A stretch of 64,000 nucleotides of DNA from Paramyrothecium sp. XJ0827 (GCA_020881915.1 JAJFPB010000009.1:1178001-1242000), one strand, 5' to 3'; positions 34,547-46,393 are shown, counted from the stretch's first letter. The notes: generated from the letters alone by a model not told the origin. Program-made: numbers and translations.

Positions 34547-35513
34547 GTCCTGGCCTATAAGGCCGGAACCATACTTGAAACCGAGGTCGAATCTACCACA
34601 TTGTACTTGGTTGATGCGAAATACTTGCAACTTACCACCCTTGGTGATCTACAGCAGCTATGTGTTGCATCTACGCATACGCATACGAATTGTATGAAGG
34701 TTTATGGATGCACTGGCCACCGAGGTCGAAGAAAACGAAAATGATGATGCTGGCGACGACGACGAAGTAGAGACTCGAAAGGTAAGAAACAAAATAATGG
34801 CTGATATTCGAGATTGACGTGGGTATTTGAGCATCATCCCAAGCCAAGCAGCGGCGGAAACAGACTCATCCTCTCCTGGGGTACATGAAGTCAAGGTTAT
34901 AAGAAATTTCGAGGACTTTTGATGGCTTTGAAGTATCTCCACGACGCGGCAGGATCGTCTTATTGTTGTCGACACCAAATTTGGTTTGCGGTCTCAGAGC
35001 TTTCACTATGGCTGATGAGAAGAGGTGTATAGCTAGTGCAGTGAGATATGTAACTGGCAGAGCCCTTGCCATCTTTTCAATGCCATTTCTTTCGAAAATT
35101 TCAGAAAGTAACGAGTTGTGCTATAATGCGTGCAGGGAACGCGTTAAGAGCCTGGACTTAATGCCACATCCGCGGATCTATCTTTTTCGCTTGTGGAATG
35201 CTGTCTCACTGCTATGACTCGGTTCCAAAGCATATCGATCACAGACCTCATGGTGATCTCTCGATGAAACAGAAATGTACCATTGTTCATTGGTTCATCT
35301 ATGCTCCCCACGTTTCCAGCCGCAAGGTGAGACATCGAAGAAATGAAATGAGCAGACATGGATCGAATCATGACTCGATCGAACACTCGCAAAATTTCAC
35401 ACGCTAGATTCATCAGATGTGTGAGTTACGCGCTTTTTGAGGTCAAAAAAAAGTGCTGATTCTACTTCTCATGAGCGTTGCTCAACACTGCCGGCAGGGA
35501 ATCTGGTTGAACG
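34547..35513. other. Intergenic with one possible acidic mini-exon
   Basis: Mostly non-coding. One stretch, 34704-34781, would read ATG-initiated acidic sequence (MDALATEVEENEND then DDDEVETRK) up to a GTAAGA donor-like site, but no continuing exon was found. A short GCATAC repeat lies near 34674. Confidence 0.35.
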
Positions 35514-38500
35514 ATGCGATTTCAACGATGGCTGGCCACAATCACGTTCCTCTGTGCGAGTTCGGCACTTGCGAGGACACGTGATTGGAAGCTCAAGGAT
35601 GTGATCATCGAGGATAACGAGGCATACTGTGTATATGCCAAGAACAAGGACAGCACCAAGAAACAGGAGTCCATGACGGGTGTGCTTGGGCACGACCATT
35701 TTTGCCCAGGTCACGACAGCGCGACTGGGAATGAGAAGTATCACCATCCGAATATTCAGGGGACCGCAGATGATGATCCCGGTCTTGATGTGGTCACCAA
35801 AGTCCCCATCGACTTAGCTCGCGCTTACGAGACCGTCATTGAGATCTTGGAAAGACCCGCCTCGAATGCTCTGACTTCAACTGTGGCCCCCGTTTGCAAC
35901 AAGCCAGGACGAATCATTCTTCAGTTACCAGATTCGCAGGTACTCCAGAACGCTGATGGAATCACCATTCTCCCTGGCAGCGGGAGGCCTTATTACACAG
36001 TGATTCGACCATACACTGGAACGGGGACACCACCACTGCCGTTGGTGCGAACGATCTACTCTGATGGAGGCTTCCTGGGTATCGTCCCTACGGGGACACT
36101 CCATTCAATGGACACAACACAGAAATGGCAACATAATCCGGCGCATCATCGACCGCATCGACCCCTGCCGCAGTTGACACCAAGCTCCTTCACCCCTACA
36201 GCCATTGCCTGGACCGAGAAGGGATTTCGGACTTCTACAAAATCAGAGTCTACGAAGGCCGTATGGACGAAGTCGACACTCCCTTCAACGATTGGAAGTA
36301 ATTACACGAGGTCGCCTACCAAATATCCTCCTAAACCAAGGTCAACTTTCACTTCAGGCTTGCTGACCGACTTGACCATCACCCAGACCATCATCATCAC
36401 AGGGCCTCTAGAGCAAGCAACAACGAGTCGTAATCAAATGGCTAGATCGTTCACGAATCCATCAGCCAAAGCCGCCACAACTATCGAACCAAATACTATG
36501 ACGCCATCCAATAATAACTCAGCGTTTGTCGACGCCCAAACAACTGCCTCCACATATGGCGTGTCATCAATGCCACAAGACGAAACCTCTGGAGAACTCA
36601 GCATTGATCCCTCCAGAGCGACAGGGCAAGCAGCTCCTTGGCAGATGACGGGCTCTTCAGCCTACCGTTCAACGATAACAGGAGACTCTACCCCATTCTC
36701 GGAGTTCAATTCTGTTAGGAGTACGACAATTGAAGGGAATTCATCCATCACTTTTAGTACCATTGCTAATTCCATAGCTACGTCTTCAACAACCACGTCC
36801 TCAGATACAAGTTCAGAAACATCGGTCGTTGCCACAGCCGGACTGTTAGAACCAACAAATCCACGGACTACTACCCTCTTTGAGACGCGTACGAGCATAA
36901 CCTTGACGAACCAACCATCGTCATCGGCCATTTCAGAGATGCCCGTCGACAAAGCAACTGCATATTCGTCAAAAAGTTCTACAGATTTCATTGATCTGTC
37001 AACTACAGTGTCCACAAGCACAGACCAACCAATAGCTCCCTCTCTGTCTACAACCGAGCTTGCATTCACAACCGTTTCAGGGACCACCGATGTGGAGAGC
37101 ACATCAAGTGAAACCTCGATCTTTGCCACTTCTATGGCGCCTACGGACTCAACAACTGTCTCGAGTGCCACAGTTTCCCAGGAACCCACAAGCCTTCTAA
37201 ACACCACTTTTCCGGCGACAGCGTCGACAGGGCCTCTGTTCCAATTAGGGACTGTGACCAGTTTTGAGACGACTGCTCCAGAAGCAGTTACCGCAACTAC
37301 AGAGAGCACAATTTTCTCTTCCAATGGAGATTCGGCCTCAGAGAGCCGCAATTTGCTGGAGCCCGCTGGATCTTCCAATGCAGAGGCCAGTACTTCTACG
37401 GGTGCAACAAGTTCATTGGAGATAACAAGCCTTCTACAAACATCAGTTTACTCAGATACTATTACTCTGTCTTTATCAGAGATGCTGAGCCCTCATTCCT
37501 CAGCAGCTGAAGCATACGAAGGAACTACTACACTAGTGCTTTCGTCACAAGATATGTCTACATCTGCCTCTGATACCACCGAAACTATTCGTTCTGACAG
37601 CACAAATCTGAGGAGTCCGAGCTCTGAGGAAACAATATCGTTTACTGATTCAAGTACGAGCTTCGTTTACGGTGACGCTTCATATATTGTGATCTCTTCT
37701 GAGGCTTACCTCCCCTCCGAAGCCATAACACCATCTGCACTGGAAACAGAAACCTTCTCGGGGACCACCTCTATTTCCCTGGAGTTTACGACATCATCCA
37801 TGTTAGACGAGACAACATACACCTTCTTGGACCCAGAAACCCCTTCGCTCCTGGAGTCCACATCCTTTTTGAGTTCAACATCCACATTCTCTTCAGACAC
37901 TATGACCTCTGCTGAGATGACAACTGCTTCTACGATAGAGAGCACCAGCTCGGCACTTTCAGACATGACAACGTCAGACATCACAGAATCTTTCGAATTG
38001 ATCTCATCCTATCCGCCAGAGGCAACGTCTTCCTCTTTAGAAGAAACTACAAGATCCAGATTATCACAGCCTTCAGTGTCTGACGAGCAGCTTTCTACAA
38101 CGTCCACAACTCTGGAAACTCCCACGCTATCAGATGCTACAACCTCCTCGACCGCATTGGTTTCATCATCAATGCAGTCGGATGATGCAACAGAGTTCAT
38201 CTATGCCACTTCCTTAGAAACCGAGGCACTAACCTCATCAGATGTAACAAGTGCTCCCGAAAAAAGCGCTGAAACAATAATTGAAAGTTCCCAATTGACA
38301 TCAATATCATCAGAAGATTCAACAACTTCCGCCACATCATCCGAGGGGGTTACCACTTCTAGTGAAACCACGCCGCCATCATACTCGATTACCGTCAATG
38401 GCCCCACTGAAATAGATACAAGTACCTCACTATCAAGTTGGGACACATCGAGTGAGCCATTGGAAATCACGTCGGCGCTAGATACTTCAGTGATAACCAC

Positions 38501-40943
38501 GGACTCATCCACCGCAGCGTTCACGGAGGAAACCATTGCCACAACCTCTTCTTCCGAAGGGAACTCCGAGGCTTTAAGCGAGTCTCCAAACGAGACTTCC
38601 TCAGTTACAGGGACATTAGGAACCACAGAGTCTGCTTCCATTTCTCTCACATCCGACACCCAAGATTTATCGTCTACCTCCGGGTTTGCAAGTTCGACGG
38701 TGGTTACAAGCTCGTCAGAGGCAAGCACTGGAGTTTCTATAGATCAGTCGTCGACCTCAGAAACCTTGGAAAGTTTGGAAACCTCGACCGAGTCATTTGA
38801 AGTCCCCACCTCGCAGGAATCTGCGATGACGTCCTCGTCTCTGGGCATCGCAAGCTCCTCGACAGCCACAGCCCTTCTGGAAGAGAGTAGTGAATTTTCC
38901 ACTGAAACGCCCCCATCTTTCACAACTCTGGAGTCTTCCATCACTTCGTCAGAGTCGTCTGAAAGTTTCAGTACGACAAATACGGAGATTTCAATCTCCC
39001 CTTTTACGACTACAGATTCTTCAGACTACACTATCGAAGCCACCAGTGAGCCATTATCGAGCTCAGAGACGACAGAGACTTCAATTGGCCTCAGCAGGTC
39101 ATCTTTTAGCCTGGAAACAGCAGCCACTGCCACCTCATCCTCCCCTGGGGAATCCACGAGCTCTACACAGAGCAACCTGACGTCTAATACCTCGGAAATA
39201 ATAGCAACATCCGAAATTTCTACAACACCTGAAGCATCATCCTACACTTCGGTCACATCAACAACGGATATGACTCCATCCTCATCCACCATTGGGTCGT
39301 TTTCAGAGAGCAGCACTAATTTCGAGACGCCCAGCTCGACACCTAGTCCGATGTCTTCTGAAATCTCAGCACTGGATTCTTCTATCGATACATCAGTCAT
39401 ATCTATAGTATATACTTCGACATCGTCGGAGCCCGCCAAAACTTCCACAGCAGCATTCTCAACCCAAGTCACTACATCAGCAGCCGCCGCATCTTCTCTA
39501 ATCGTAACTACAGAGTCGTTGGGAACAGGCGATGGAGCGTCAAACACACAATCCTCGGATAAAACATCTACAACATCTACAACATCTACAACATCTACAA
39601 CATCTACAACATCTACAACATCTACAACATCTACAACATCTACAACATCTACAACATCTACAACATCTACAACATCTACTTCTCTAAATTTTTCTACTTC
39701 TACCAGGTCTAGTACCTCTACTCCTTTTACTACTCCAAGCACCTCTACTTCTGCTCTTCCTAGTACCTCCACTAGCCCTATTGCTTCAACCACTACTACT
39801 ACTTCTTCTTCTCTAAGTACTTCTTCTTCTACTACAACAAGCACTTCTACCTCCACTACTATTACTTCTCCTATAATTTCTACAACTTCTACTATTTCAA
39901 GCAGCTCGAATATAACTTCCGCCACTTCTACTACTACTAGCACACCTACAACATCCACTACATCTACAATGTCTACTACATCCTCTGCATCCTCTACGTC
40001 CACTACATCTACTACATCCACCATATCTACTACGTCCACTACGTCCACCACATCTACCACGCCCACCACGTCTACCACGTCTACCACGTCTACTACGTCC
40101 ACTACTATCTTAACTTCATCCACACTAACATTACTAAGCACATCACTTTCAAGCACTCGATCTACAACTACAACATCCACTACAACAAGCAGTTCTACAA
40201 GCACAGCTCCAGCTGCCGCGACCCAATTCTTTAATTGCAATCCTGCTGGCTTCCTTATCCAGATTCGCAACCTTTACAGCGTCGAACTCGCAACTGGGCG
40301 CACTACGCTTATTCGAAGTGGTGTTGGCCCCGGAGGCACTATCAATGCCATGGGATACAATTTATTGGACAGCTTCCTCTATGCCATAGTTACTGATGGC
40401 ACCGCTTCGCAAGTCATCCGTATAGCTGCTAATGGCGACTATACCCTGCTCCCCCTTCGTATCAACAGTCTTTCAATCATCGCTGGCGATGTGGATGAAC
40501 AAGGGCGGCTTTGGCTCACAGAAAGCGGACGAGCGTGGTGGCAGGTTGACCTTCGCCCAGGTTCAAGTACCTACGGCACTGTTCTACGCAGCGGCACAGC
40601 GTCGTTTACTGGTTCCATCGCTGATTGGTCCTACGTTCCGGGAGGAGGCGATTTCCTGCATGCTGTTTCCTACACATCGACGTCGTCAACGCTCGTGCGG
40701 TTCAACCGTTCAACCTTTCAATGGAGTACCGTGAGAGCTCTAGGAAATTTAGCCGGCACCAATACTTGGGGAGCTCTGTACTCTGCGGCAGATGGAACGA
40801 TGTATGGTTCCGAAAATACTAGCGGAAACATCTTCAAATTTCCAGTTGCACCGACGGCTGGGAACGCGGCCTTCTTGACTACCGGCCCGATGTCCACATC
40901 TAACGATGGTGCACGATGCATCAATAGCTCCGGCATCTCTTAG
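35514..40943 (+). CDS. Giant Ser/Thr-rich secreted surface protein with C-terminal DUF6923-like domain
   Basis: A single 1809-residue frame. Residues 1-21 are a signal peptide (MRFQRWLATITFLCASSALA). An N-terminal region (22-200) holds conserved-looking sequence (RIILQLPDSQ, YYTVIRPYTGTGTPPLPLVR). Residues about 260-1565 are a very Ser/Thr-rich stalk, presumably heavily O-glycosylated, with mixed E/S/T segments and then almost pure S/T towards its end, including a 9-bp minisatellite. Residues 1568-1809 form a globular domain (FFNCNPAGFLIQIRNLYSVE, AMGYNLLDSFLYAIV, GDVDEQGRLWLTESGRAW) that matches the fungal DUF6923 type, likely a beta-propeller. The C-terminus ends SSGIS with no hydrophobic tail, so no GPI anchor is predicted. 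The role is probably adhesion or cell-surface coating. The long minus-strand frames here are repeat artefacts. Confidence 0.85.
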   Translation: MRFQRWLATITFLCASSALARTRDWKLKDVIIEDNEAYCVYAKNKDSTKKQESMTGVLGHDHFCPGHDSATGNEKYHHPNIQGTADDDPGLDVVTKVPIDLARAYETVIEILERPASNALTSTVAPVCNKPGRIILQLPDSQVLQNADGITILPGSGRPYYTVIRPYTGTGTPPLPLVRTIYSDGGFLGIVPTGTLHSMDTTQKWQHNPAHHRPHRPLPQLTPSSFTPTAIAWTEKGFRTSTKSESTKAVWTKSTLPSTIGSNYTRSPTKYPPKPRSTFTSGLLTDLTITQTIIITGPLEQATTSRNQMARSFTNPSAKAATTIEPNTMTPSNNNSAFVDAQTTASTYGVSSMPQDETSGELSIDPSRATGQAAPWQMTGSSAYRSTITGDSTPFSEFNSVRSTTIEGNSSITFSTIANSIATSSTTTSSDTSSETSVVATAGLLEPTNPRTTTLFETRTSITLTNQPSSSAISEMPVDKATAYSSKSSTDFIDLSTTVSTSTDQPIAPSLSTTELAFTTVSGTTDVESTSSETSIFATSMAPTDSTTVSSATVSQEPTSLLNTTFPATASTGPLFQLGTVTSFETTAPEAVTATTESTIFSSNGDSASESRNLLEPAGSSNAEASTSTGATSSLEITSLLQTSVYSDTITLSLSEMLSPHSSAAEAYEGTTTLVLSSQDMSTSASDTTETIRSDSTNLRSPSSEETISFTDSSTSFVYGDASYIVISSEAYLPSEAITPSALETETFSGTTSISLEFTTSSMLDETTYTFLDPETPSLLESTSFLSSTSTFSSDTMTSAEMTTASTIESTSSALSDMTTSDITESFELISSYPPEATSSSLEETTRSRLSQPSVSDEQLSTTSTTLETPTLSDATTSSTALVSSSMQSDDATEFIYATSLETEALTSSDVTSAPEKSAETIIESSQLTSISSEDSTTSATSSEGVTTSSETTPPSYSITVNGPTEIDTSTSLSSWDTSSEPLEITSALDTSVITTDSSTAAFTEETIATTSSSEGNSEALSESPNETSSVTGTLGTTESASISLTSDTQDLSSTSGFASSTVVTSSSEASTGVSIDQSSTSETLESLETSTESFEVPTSQESAMTSSSLGIASSSTATALLEESSEFSTETPPSFTTLESSITSSESSESFSTTNTEISISPFTTTDSSDYTIEATSEPLSSSETTETSIGLSRSSFSLETAATATSSSPGESTSSTQSNLTSNTSEIIATSEISTTPEASSYTSVTSTTDMTPSSSTIGSFSESSTNFETPSSTPSPMSSEISALDSSIDTSVISIVYTSTSSEPAKTSTAAFSTQVTTSAAAASSLIVTTESLGTGDGASNTQSSDKTSTTSTTSTTSTTSTTSTTSTTSTTSTTSTTSTTSTTSTSLNFSTSTRSSTSTPFTTPSTSTSALPSTSTSPIASTTTTTSSSLSTSSSTTTSTSTSTTITSPIISTTSTISSSSNITSATSTTTSTPTTSTTSTMSTTSSASSTSTTSTTSTISTTSTTSTTSTTPTTSTTSTTSTTSTTILTSSTLTLLSTSLSSTRSTTTTSTTTSSSTSTAPAAATQFFNCNPAGFLIQIRNLYSVELATGRTTLIRSGVGPGGTINAMGYNLLDSFLYAIVTDGTASQVIRIAANGDYTLLPLRINSLSIIAGDVDEQGRLWLTESGRAWWQVDLRPGSSTYGTVLRSGTASFTGSIADWSYVPGGGDFLHAVSYTSTSSTLVRFNRSTFQWSTVRALGNLAGTNTWGALYSAADGTMYGSENTSGNIFKFPVAPTAGNAAFLTTGPMSTSNDGARCINSSGIS
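39564..39680 (+). repeat. In-frame 9-bp minisatellite encoding Thr-Ser-Thr
   Basis: Twelve perfect copies of ACATCTACA, then a thirteenth ending ACT, encode repeats of Thr-Ser-Thr in the stalk of the giant surface protein. The unit is a multiple of three, so copy changes keep the frame. Just downstream, degenerate TACTAC/ACATCT-like repeats continue to about 40110. Confidence 0.95.
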
Positions 40944-42803
40944 TAAAGTTTGAGAGATCGGTGATTTGATCTCAAGTCCAGACAACACGTCGTGGAGGAT
41001 ATATCATGTCATATCGGATGAACATGTTACAAATGAAGGGGGGATGATTCGTTACGACTTAGGGCGCGGGTTCGAGGTGGAGGACTCATGTTTTTCAACC
41101 TCATGTCAAAGTCCTGGGGAGCTGAGCTGGAGTTCGGAAGTGTAGCTAAGTTTCTCTCCTGCTGAAGGTGATATATAACCATATGACCCAATCCAAAGCT
41201 TATAGTGCTGGTACACGTCTATGTCCCCGACCATTCTTCATAGGCTTGTGACACTGTAAATGTCGCTCATTAGGGAGATGATGATAAATCCAGAACTTCA
41301 GGATTAATGATAGCTTATTGGTTTTAGCTTGAGTGAGATTCAAAATGATGACACTCTGGTTAGCTTGGTTGAGGTGATCGTAAAGCTCTTCTATATATGC
41401 TTGCTCAATCGCCGAGTGTCATCCGAACTTAAGGTAGACGTAAGCCAGGTTCCAGTCTCGCAGACTTATTCAGTTTGTGACATGATGTCCTCCATTATGA
41501 GGCCGCACTCCACATGGGGCCGGTAACACACATTATATAATGCATCTGATCCGTGTGATTAACCATAGCAGCATGATTAACAGCAAATGACAGCCCCGAC
41601 CAGCTTTATAGTAGTCCTTCTAGCCATGAAGTCTTGTATGGAGCCAAACTTGTGTCAAGTCTAATGGTACAACGGCCTCGTACTTTTCGACATGGACGTG
41701 GCGTGCTGGCAATAAGGAGCCTACATTACTGAATTTATCCCAGACCGTGCCGTTGCCGATAGTTGGTGTATTGAGGTTTGGTATGAAGCTCATTAGTTGT
41801 GATGTGTCCTCCCATGGCATGCCCGATCTCGGCCCGTGCCGTATTGGGCTATGGCCGGACCAGTGATATATCTAATCAGTGGTGGGATACGGGATAGGCG
41901 AGAACCTTACATCTAAGGTCGCTGTGGGAACAAGAAGAGCCGCGGTTCCTCTGCGTAAACTGGTCCTGGTGCTCGCCAGCCTTGACGTAGAGGGCTTTAA
42001 AACACACCGGGAAATCATGCTTGAACCCTGATAGAGGTGTACATCTCCATCTAGGACGTTAATTACCGTAGCGGAGTGCTGCGAGTGGCTGAAGACCTGG
42101 CTTCTTTCATTGTGACAACAGAGCCTTCGAATGAAGTGGCTGGGACATGCAATGTGGAATTCAAGCTAAGTTTGCCCTGAAACCGGACGAAAATTAAATC
42201 TTGGTTGTGAAGGGCGGAACAGTGCGGTCTCTAAATGACAGTGTGAGCGATGTAAGGTTGGGAATAGCTGGTCTATAGTGACATTTAAATATCGCTGATT
42301 CTACACGTCTGCGATATTGTATTGCGTTGTATAACCCAGGAGATGATAAATGGACAATTTGTCTGGTCGTTGGAAGGGCTCATTCAAGTGACCGCTACCT
42401 GACAATGGAAACCGTCGAATTCGAGTTCCCAAGCTTGTCAATGGTGAATATCTACGTTGATGACCAAGACTTAACCCAAATGACAAACCCCTAGAGTGGC
42501 CGCTTTCAGACGAAAAGTTAGCTGGATAATGTCTTTGACATAATGATTCATTGTTGTGAATATTTGAGTCGCGCATGAGGTGACCTAGGTCCTCTGCCGA
42601 AGGGGTGACAGTGCCAAGTTTGATAGACACTTGAAACATCTTCCTCACCCTCATGGCACACGGCCTTATTTGGATGCTTTCGGCCATTATCTAGTTCGCT
42701 ACCATCGCAGCATCCTGGAGCCATCATGGCTATAAAACTCTCGAAATAACTTTCTCGGCGACCGCACTCCGCCTCAGTCACATCTCTATGCATCCCAGCT
42801 GCC
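40944..42803. other. Intergenic, no gene seen
   Basis: This 1.9-kb stretch of moderate to high A+T contains only short open frames of no recognisable kind. No transposon ends, tRNA or tandem repeat were noticed. Confidence 0.5.
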
Positions 42804-43440
42804 ATGTTCCTGCGTCCACGTCAATTCAGAAGGCCAGCGGCGAGCACTCGCGGCTCGGCCTGCAAGATCAGCTTCCGGTTCGTTTTGGTGGCAATGGTGC
42901 TGGCCATTCTTATTGTGTCTCTCTTTAGCATCCCCCAATCTAGAGCAGGTACAGTTCAGTTGGGAAGTACGGTTGCCTCTTTTGTCAAGCCGGATCCACC
43001 TATCGACCAGAGCCGACGTTTCGCGGCTTGGAGGAATCGTTTGCAACCAGCCTTTGGGGAGAAGTTGTAAGCTTGGCAGTGGAAGGACTCGAACTAGGAG
43101 GCTAACAGCAACCCCTAGCAAAGCAAAAACGACACAGTTGGTAGCAACAACACGTTCAGCGACGAGTACGACACCCGGCTATCATGTGGCCACCACGTTC
43201 ACCACTGTTTCGAGAGTACCGTCGGAAGCCATCGCGACGACTTTATCAAGCGAAGACCCGACATCCCCTACCACAACTCAGCCGAAGAAGCCTGCTATTA
43301 CGCACCATTTCAACCCATACTTGATGGTAGCATCACACATTCGTTCAAGTGGGAGTTCCCATCACAGTACCGCGCCGCAGGTTCGTCAAGGATCGAAGGG
43401 AGGAACTTCAGGGTCAGGACGTTTAGGATGAATGGACTGA
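42804..43440 (+). CDS. Possible small type II membrane protein; exon 2 frame uncertain
   Basis: Exon 1 (42804-43066) encodes a basic cytoplasmic head (MFLRPRQFRRPAASTRGSAC), one membrane segment (FVLVAMVLAILIVSLF) and a short lumenal part (QSRRFAAWRNRLQPAFGE) before a GTAAGC donor. A CTAAC branch site sits at 43103-43107. Two acceptors give different second exons. The one at 43118 yields a Thr/Ser-rich tail ending at 43431 (SATSTTPGYHVATTF). The one at 43123 yields a balanced, cysteine/histidine-containing sequence (TRLSCGHHVHHCFESTVGSH, then AEEACYYAPFQPILDGS). The second looks more like a folded protein and contains one HxxHC motif of the sort found in UstYa/DUF3328 proteins, but I cannot assign it to that family. 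I see no further support. Confidence 0.4.
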
Positions 43441-44688
43441 ATGGACAGTCGAGATCATAAACGACCGAAAAAACTAGGACGGTCCTGGGTGTGTTTTGCA
43501 GAATTGCTTCATTTGTTTACATGCTATTGCTGGTGATGATTATTGATTCTTGTGTTGAGAGGGCCTGGACAGGGTCTCGTGGAGGGAACATCGCCAAGTC
43601 GGACCCGTTGTTTTCGTCCCCGTTGCAGAACGCTCGGATGTAACGTAATGTGTAGTTGACAATTGAATTTCTCAACGGTCTCGGCGTCTGCAAGGCTTAA
43701 TAGATAACGCTTCACTAACAAGGTGCGGTGCTGCAGCGGGATCGGCACGGAGACGGTTGATTTGGAATTTATGCAGCTACTGGCCGACTTCGGGTACGAG
43801 GAATGTTGGCCCTGCAGATGCCGGAAAAGTCACCTGCCATGCACTTTTGGCTGGAAAGGGACAAACGGTCTCCAGCTGGGCTGCACGTGCCGGTACCCGC
43901 GCGGAGCTTCGCTTTTTTAGGTACCTTACTTCAGGTATTTGTTCAATCTTTTTATCTTATCAGATCTGGGCGCGCCTCCGCAGCACCCGAAATACCGCAT
44001 GCCGCCACCGAACCTGTTACGTAGCGGTTTCTCCCAGGGAGCCAGGGAGCAGCTGCCAGTGCTAGCAGAATGCACCGGCTAAGCAAGGGCCCTTCTTCCA
44101 CGACATGGGGTCAGCAGCATTGCCCGCGATTGATTGGCCGGCCGGCCGCGAGCGAATCTCATTTGCTGGCTGGAGCCCGCTGTTTTGGCTTCTCCGAGCA
44201 GCACCGAGGTTGGCTCGAGACGTAATCGCCGAGTATCGCAGCGACGTGATTGGCCACCGGGGCCGCATGCACTGTAGGGAGCCACTGGCAGACGCTCCCC
44301 GAAGTCGCCCCCAAGAAATGACGGGCGCACTTGTTCAGTGGCTTTTTTTTCCCCCCCAATGCCCGGCGGAGACCTAAGCTTCCTCTCTCCTCCAAACTTG
44401 CTCGTTTTCCACCTTTCATCATCACCACAACAATTCTCGCCACGGTCGCAGTGAACTTTTCGCCTCGATCCTATAATACACGCGACCCCAGCACTTGACA
44501 AGTGTTTGATCCCAGTCTCCATCACACCCTAAGCGACATTTGTCTCTCTGCGCCAAGTTCACAGATTGCACACCTATCGCTGCATTCGGACAACCACATC
44601 ACCTCGGCTTTGAGTTGTGATATTGGACCCTTTTCCACCACCAACGCCTCCCTCAATCACCTGTACCTTCACCCAGATACACGACAAA
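43441..44688. other. Intergenic, ISU1 promoter and 5' leader
   Basis: The last 300 bases before ISU1 are C/T-rich, typical of a fungal 5' leader. A T8-C7 run lies at about 44344-44358. No gene was supported. Confidence 0.5.
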
Positions 44689-45323
44689 ATGTTCTCCAGG
44701 GGACTTACCGTTGCCTCCCGGCGCATCGCCTCCGTCGCTCGCCCGACCGTCGCCGCCCTCCCTCGACAGACCTTCCCTGCCGCCGCCGCCGTCAACGCCA
44801 GGCGGTCCTACCACGAGAAGGTTCTCGACCACTACTCGCGCCCGCGCAACGTTGGCTCCATGAACAAGAAGGACCTCGATGTCGGCACTGGCCTCGTCGG
44901 CGCTCCCGCCTGCGGTGATGTCATGAAGCTGCAGATCCGCGTTGACCCCGAGACCAACCGCATCTCCGACGTCAAGTTCAAGACCTTTGGCTGCGGCTCC
45001 GCCATTGCCTCGAGCAGCTACCTGACGGAGCTGGTGCGCGGCATGAGCCTCGACGACGCCAGCAAGGTCAAGAACACCGAGATTGCCAAGGAGCTGTGCC
45101 TGCCCCCCGTCAAGCGTAAGTTTCGCGCCTCGCCGTCCTTGTTTTGATCTCAACTATTCGACCAATTTGCTAATGTTTGCATGCAGTGCACTGCTCTATG
45201 CTTGCTGAGGATGCCATCAAGTCCGCTATTTCCGACTACTACACCAAGAACCCCAAGGCCAAGAGCACCAACTTGGCTGGCACCGAGGTTAAGACGCCCA
45301 CCCCCGAGGCCATGGCTGCTTAA
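44689..45323 (+). CDS. ISU1: Mitochondrial iron-sulfur cluster scaffold protein Isu1
   Basis: The scaffold on which [2Fe-2S] clusters are built in the mitochondrial matrix with Nfs1, frataxin and ferredoxin. Clusters are handed on by the Hsp70/J-protein pair. Exons 44689-45115 and 45187-45323 (71-bp intron) give 187 residues. Residues 1-40 are a matrix-targeting presequence rich in Arg, Ala and Ser. The mature part is NifU-like. The three ligand cysteines are all present: Cys75 (GAPACGDVMK), Cys102 (TFGCGSAIASSS) and Cys145 (LHCSMLAEDA). The Hsp70-binding LPPVK motif stands at 138-142, with the intron just after it. The short C-terminal tail ends TPEAMAA. Converges with the carotenoid oxygenase gene. 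Confidence 0.96.
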
Positions 45324-46393
45324 GTATTTTGAATTGAGCGTCAAAACACAATACTATCAGAAGAAAAAAATAAGAAAAAAGGCCGAAACTCCACAAAAAT
45401 TTCCGACAAGATCCTAGATTGCGAAAACGCGGTCGGATCAAAAACCTTGCGCGAATGAGTAAAAAAGCTCGAGACGTGGCTTTTCAACAGCCTGTTCCTC
45501 TTTGATGTCACGGTGTGGCAATCATTATTTATCAACGCCATCAATTTTTTAGCCTTCCGATGGGGAGGCTGGATGTTTACGGAGTCGAGGAGTTGCGCTC
45601 TTCTACGAGCGATGGCATAAGAATTGGACAAAGCAAAATGCGTGCGTGGGCGGGGTGGTTGTTGGGGGGCGCATGTGGACGAAACAACTTGTACAACTAT
45701 TACGCTGCTGCTGAATCATATCTACACGAATACCCAAAGTATGCTGTAATCTCACCTCTATGAAACATGGACGCTGCGGAGTGATTCATCCATGAGAAAC
45801 CTGAGGCATGCCTGTTTTCCTTCCGCCCAAGCTTCAGCGGGTCATTTTTCATCATGACGCAGGACCCGTTTTCTTTGCTGGTTCGGACTTCCGAACGCTT
45901 ATGCCGCGCGAAGTCATGTGATTGCGATCTTAGCATCTTCCCCATATTTGTGTGGATTCACCGAGGCCGAGGCCGAACGGATTTACAACTCCGGCGCTGT
46001 TATAGGCTCGGTGTACCTTTTGTTATGGAACATGATGGCAGCGGGTCCGAATGGGGTCGTCGCTGTAGGGCAGGGTATATCCTTTCTATGCTTGGCGATA
46101 CTGTGTGATGCATTTCATGTGCTACCGGCGACTTCCTTCACAGAACCGTACGCCCGAACAACGGTCATAATTATCTATGCTTCTTCAACTCAAGCCGTGG
46201 CTAGAAACTGGGGCACGGAAGGGGTTGATGCTAGAAATGGGAATAATAACCGGTACGAATCGACAACTCAAAATGTATTTGACAAGATTGGCAAATCCTT
46301 TGTATTATGGAAAGCAGACATATTCTACATGCGCCGTGACACCTATGCTCATGAGGTTGATACCCGATTTCTATCCGTAAGCGGCGAGCAGCC
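45324..46393. other. Intergenic between convergent genes
   Basis: 3' flanks of ISU1 and the carotenoid oxygenase gene. No supported gene. Confidence 0.55.

Noticed and set aside
34704..34781. Acidic mini-exon ending at a GTAAGA site
   Set aside because: No acceptor or following exon could be found. Kept only as a note in the intergenic entry.
39242..40270. 342-codon minus-strand frame with Val-Asp-Val repeats
   Set aside because: It is the reverse reading of the Thr/Ser repeat. No start context or protein-like variety.
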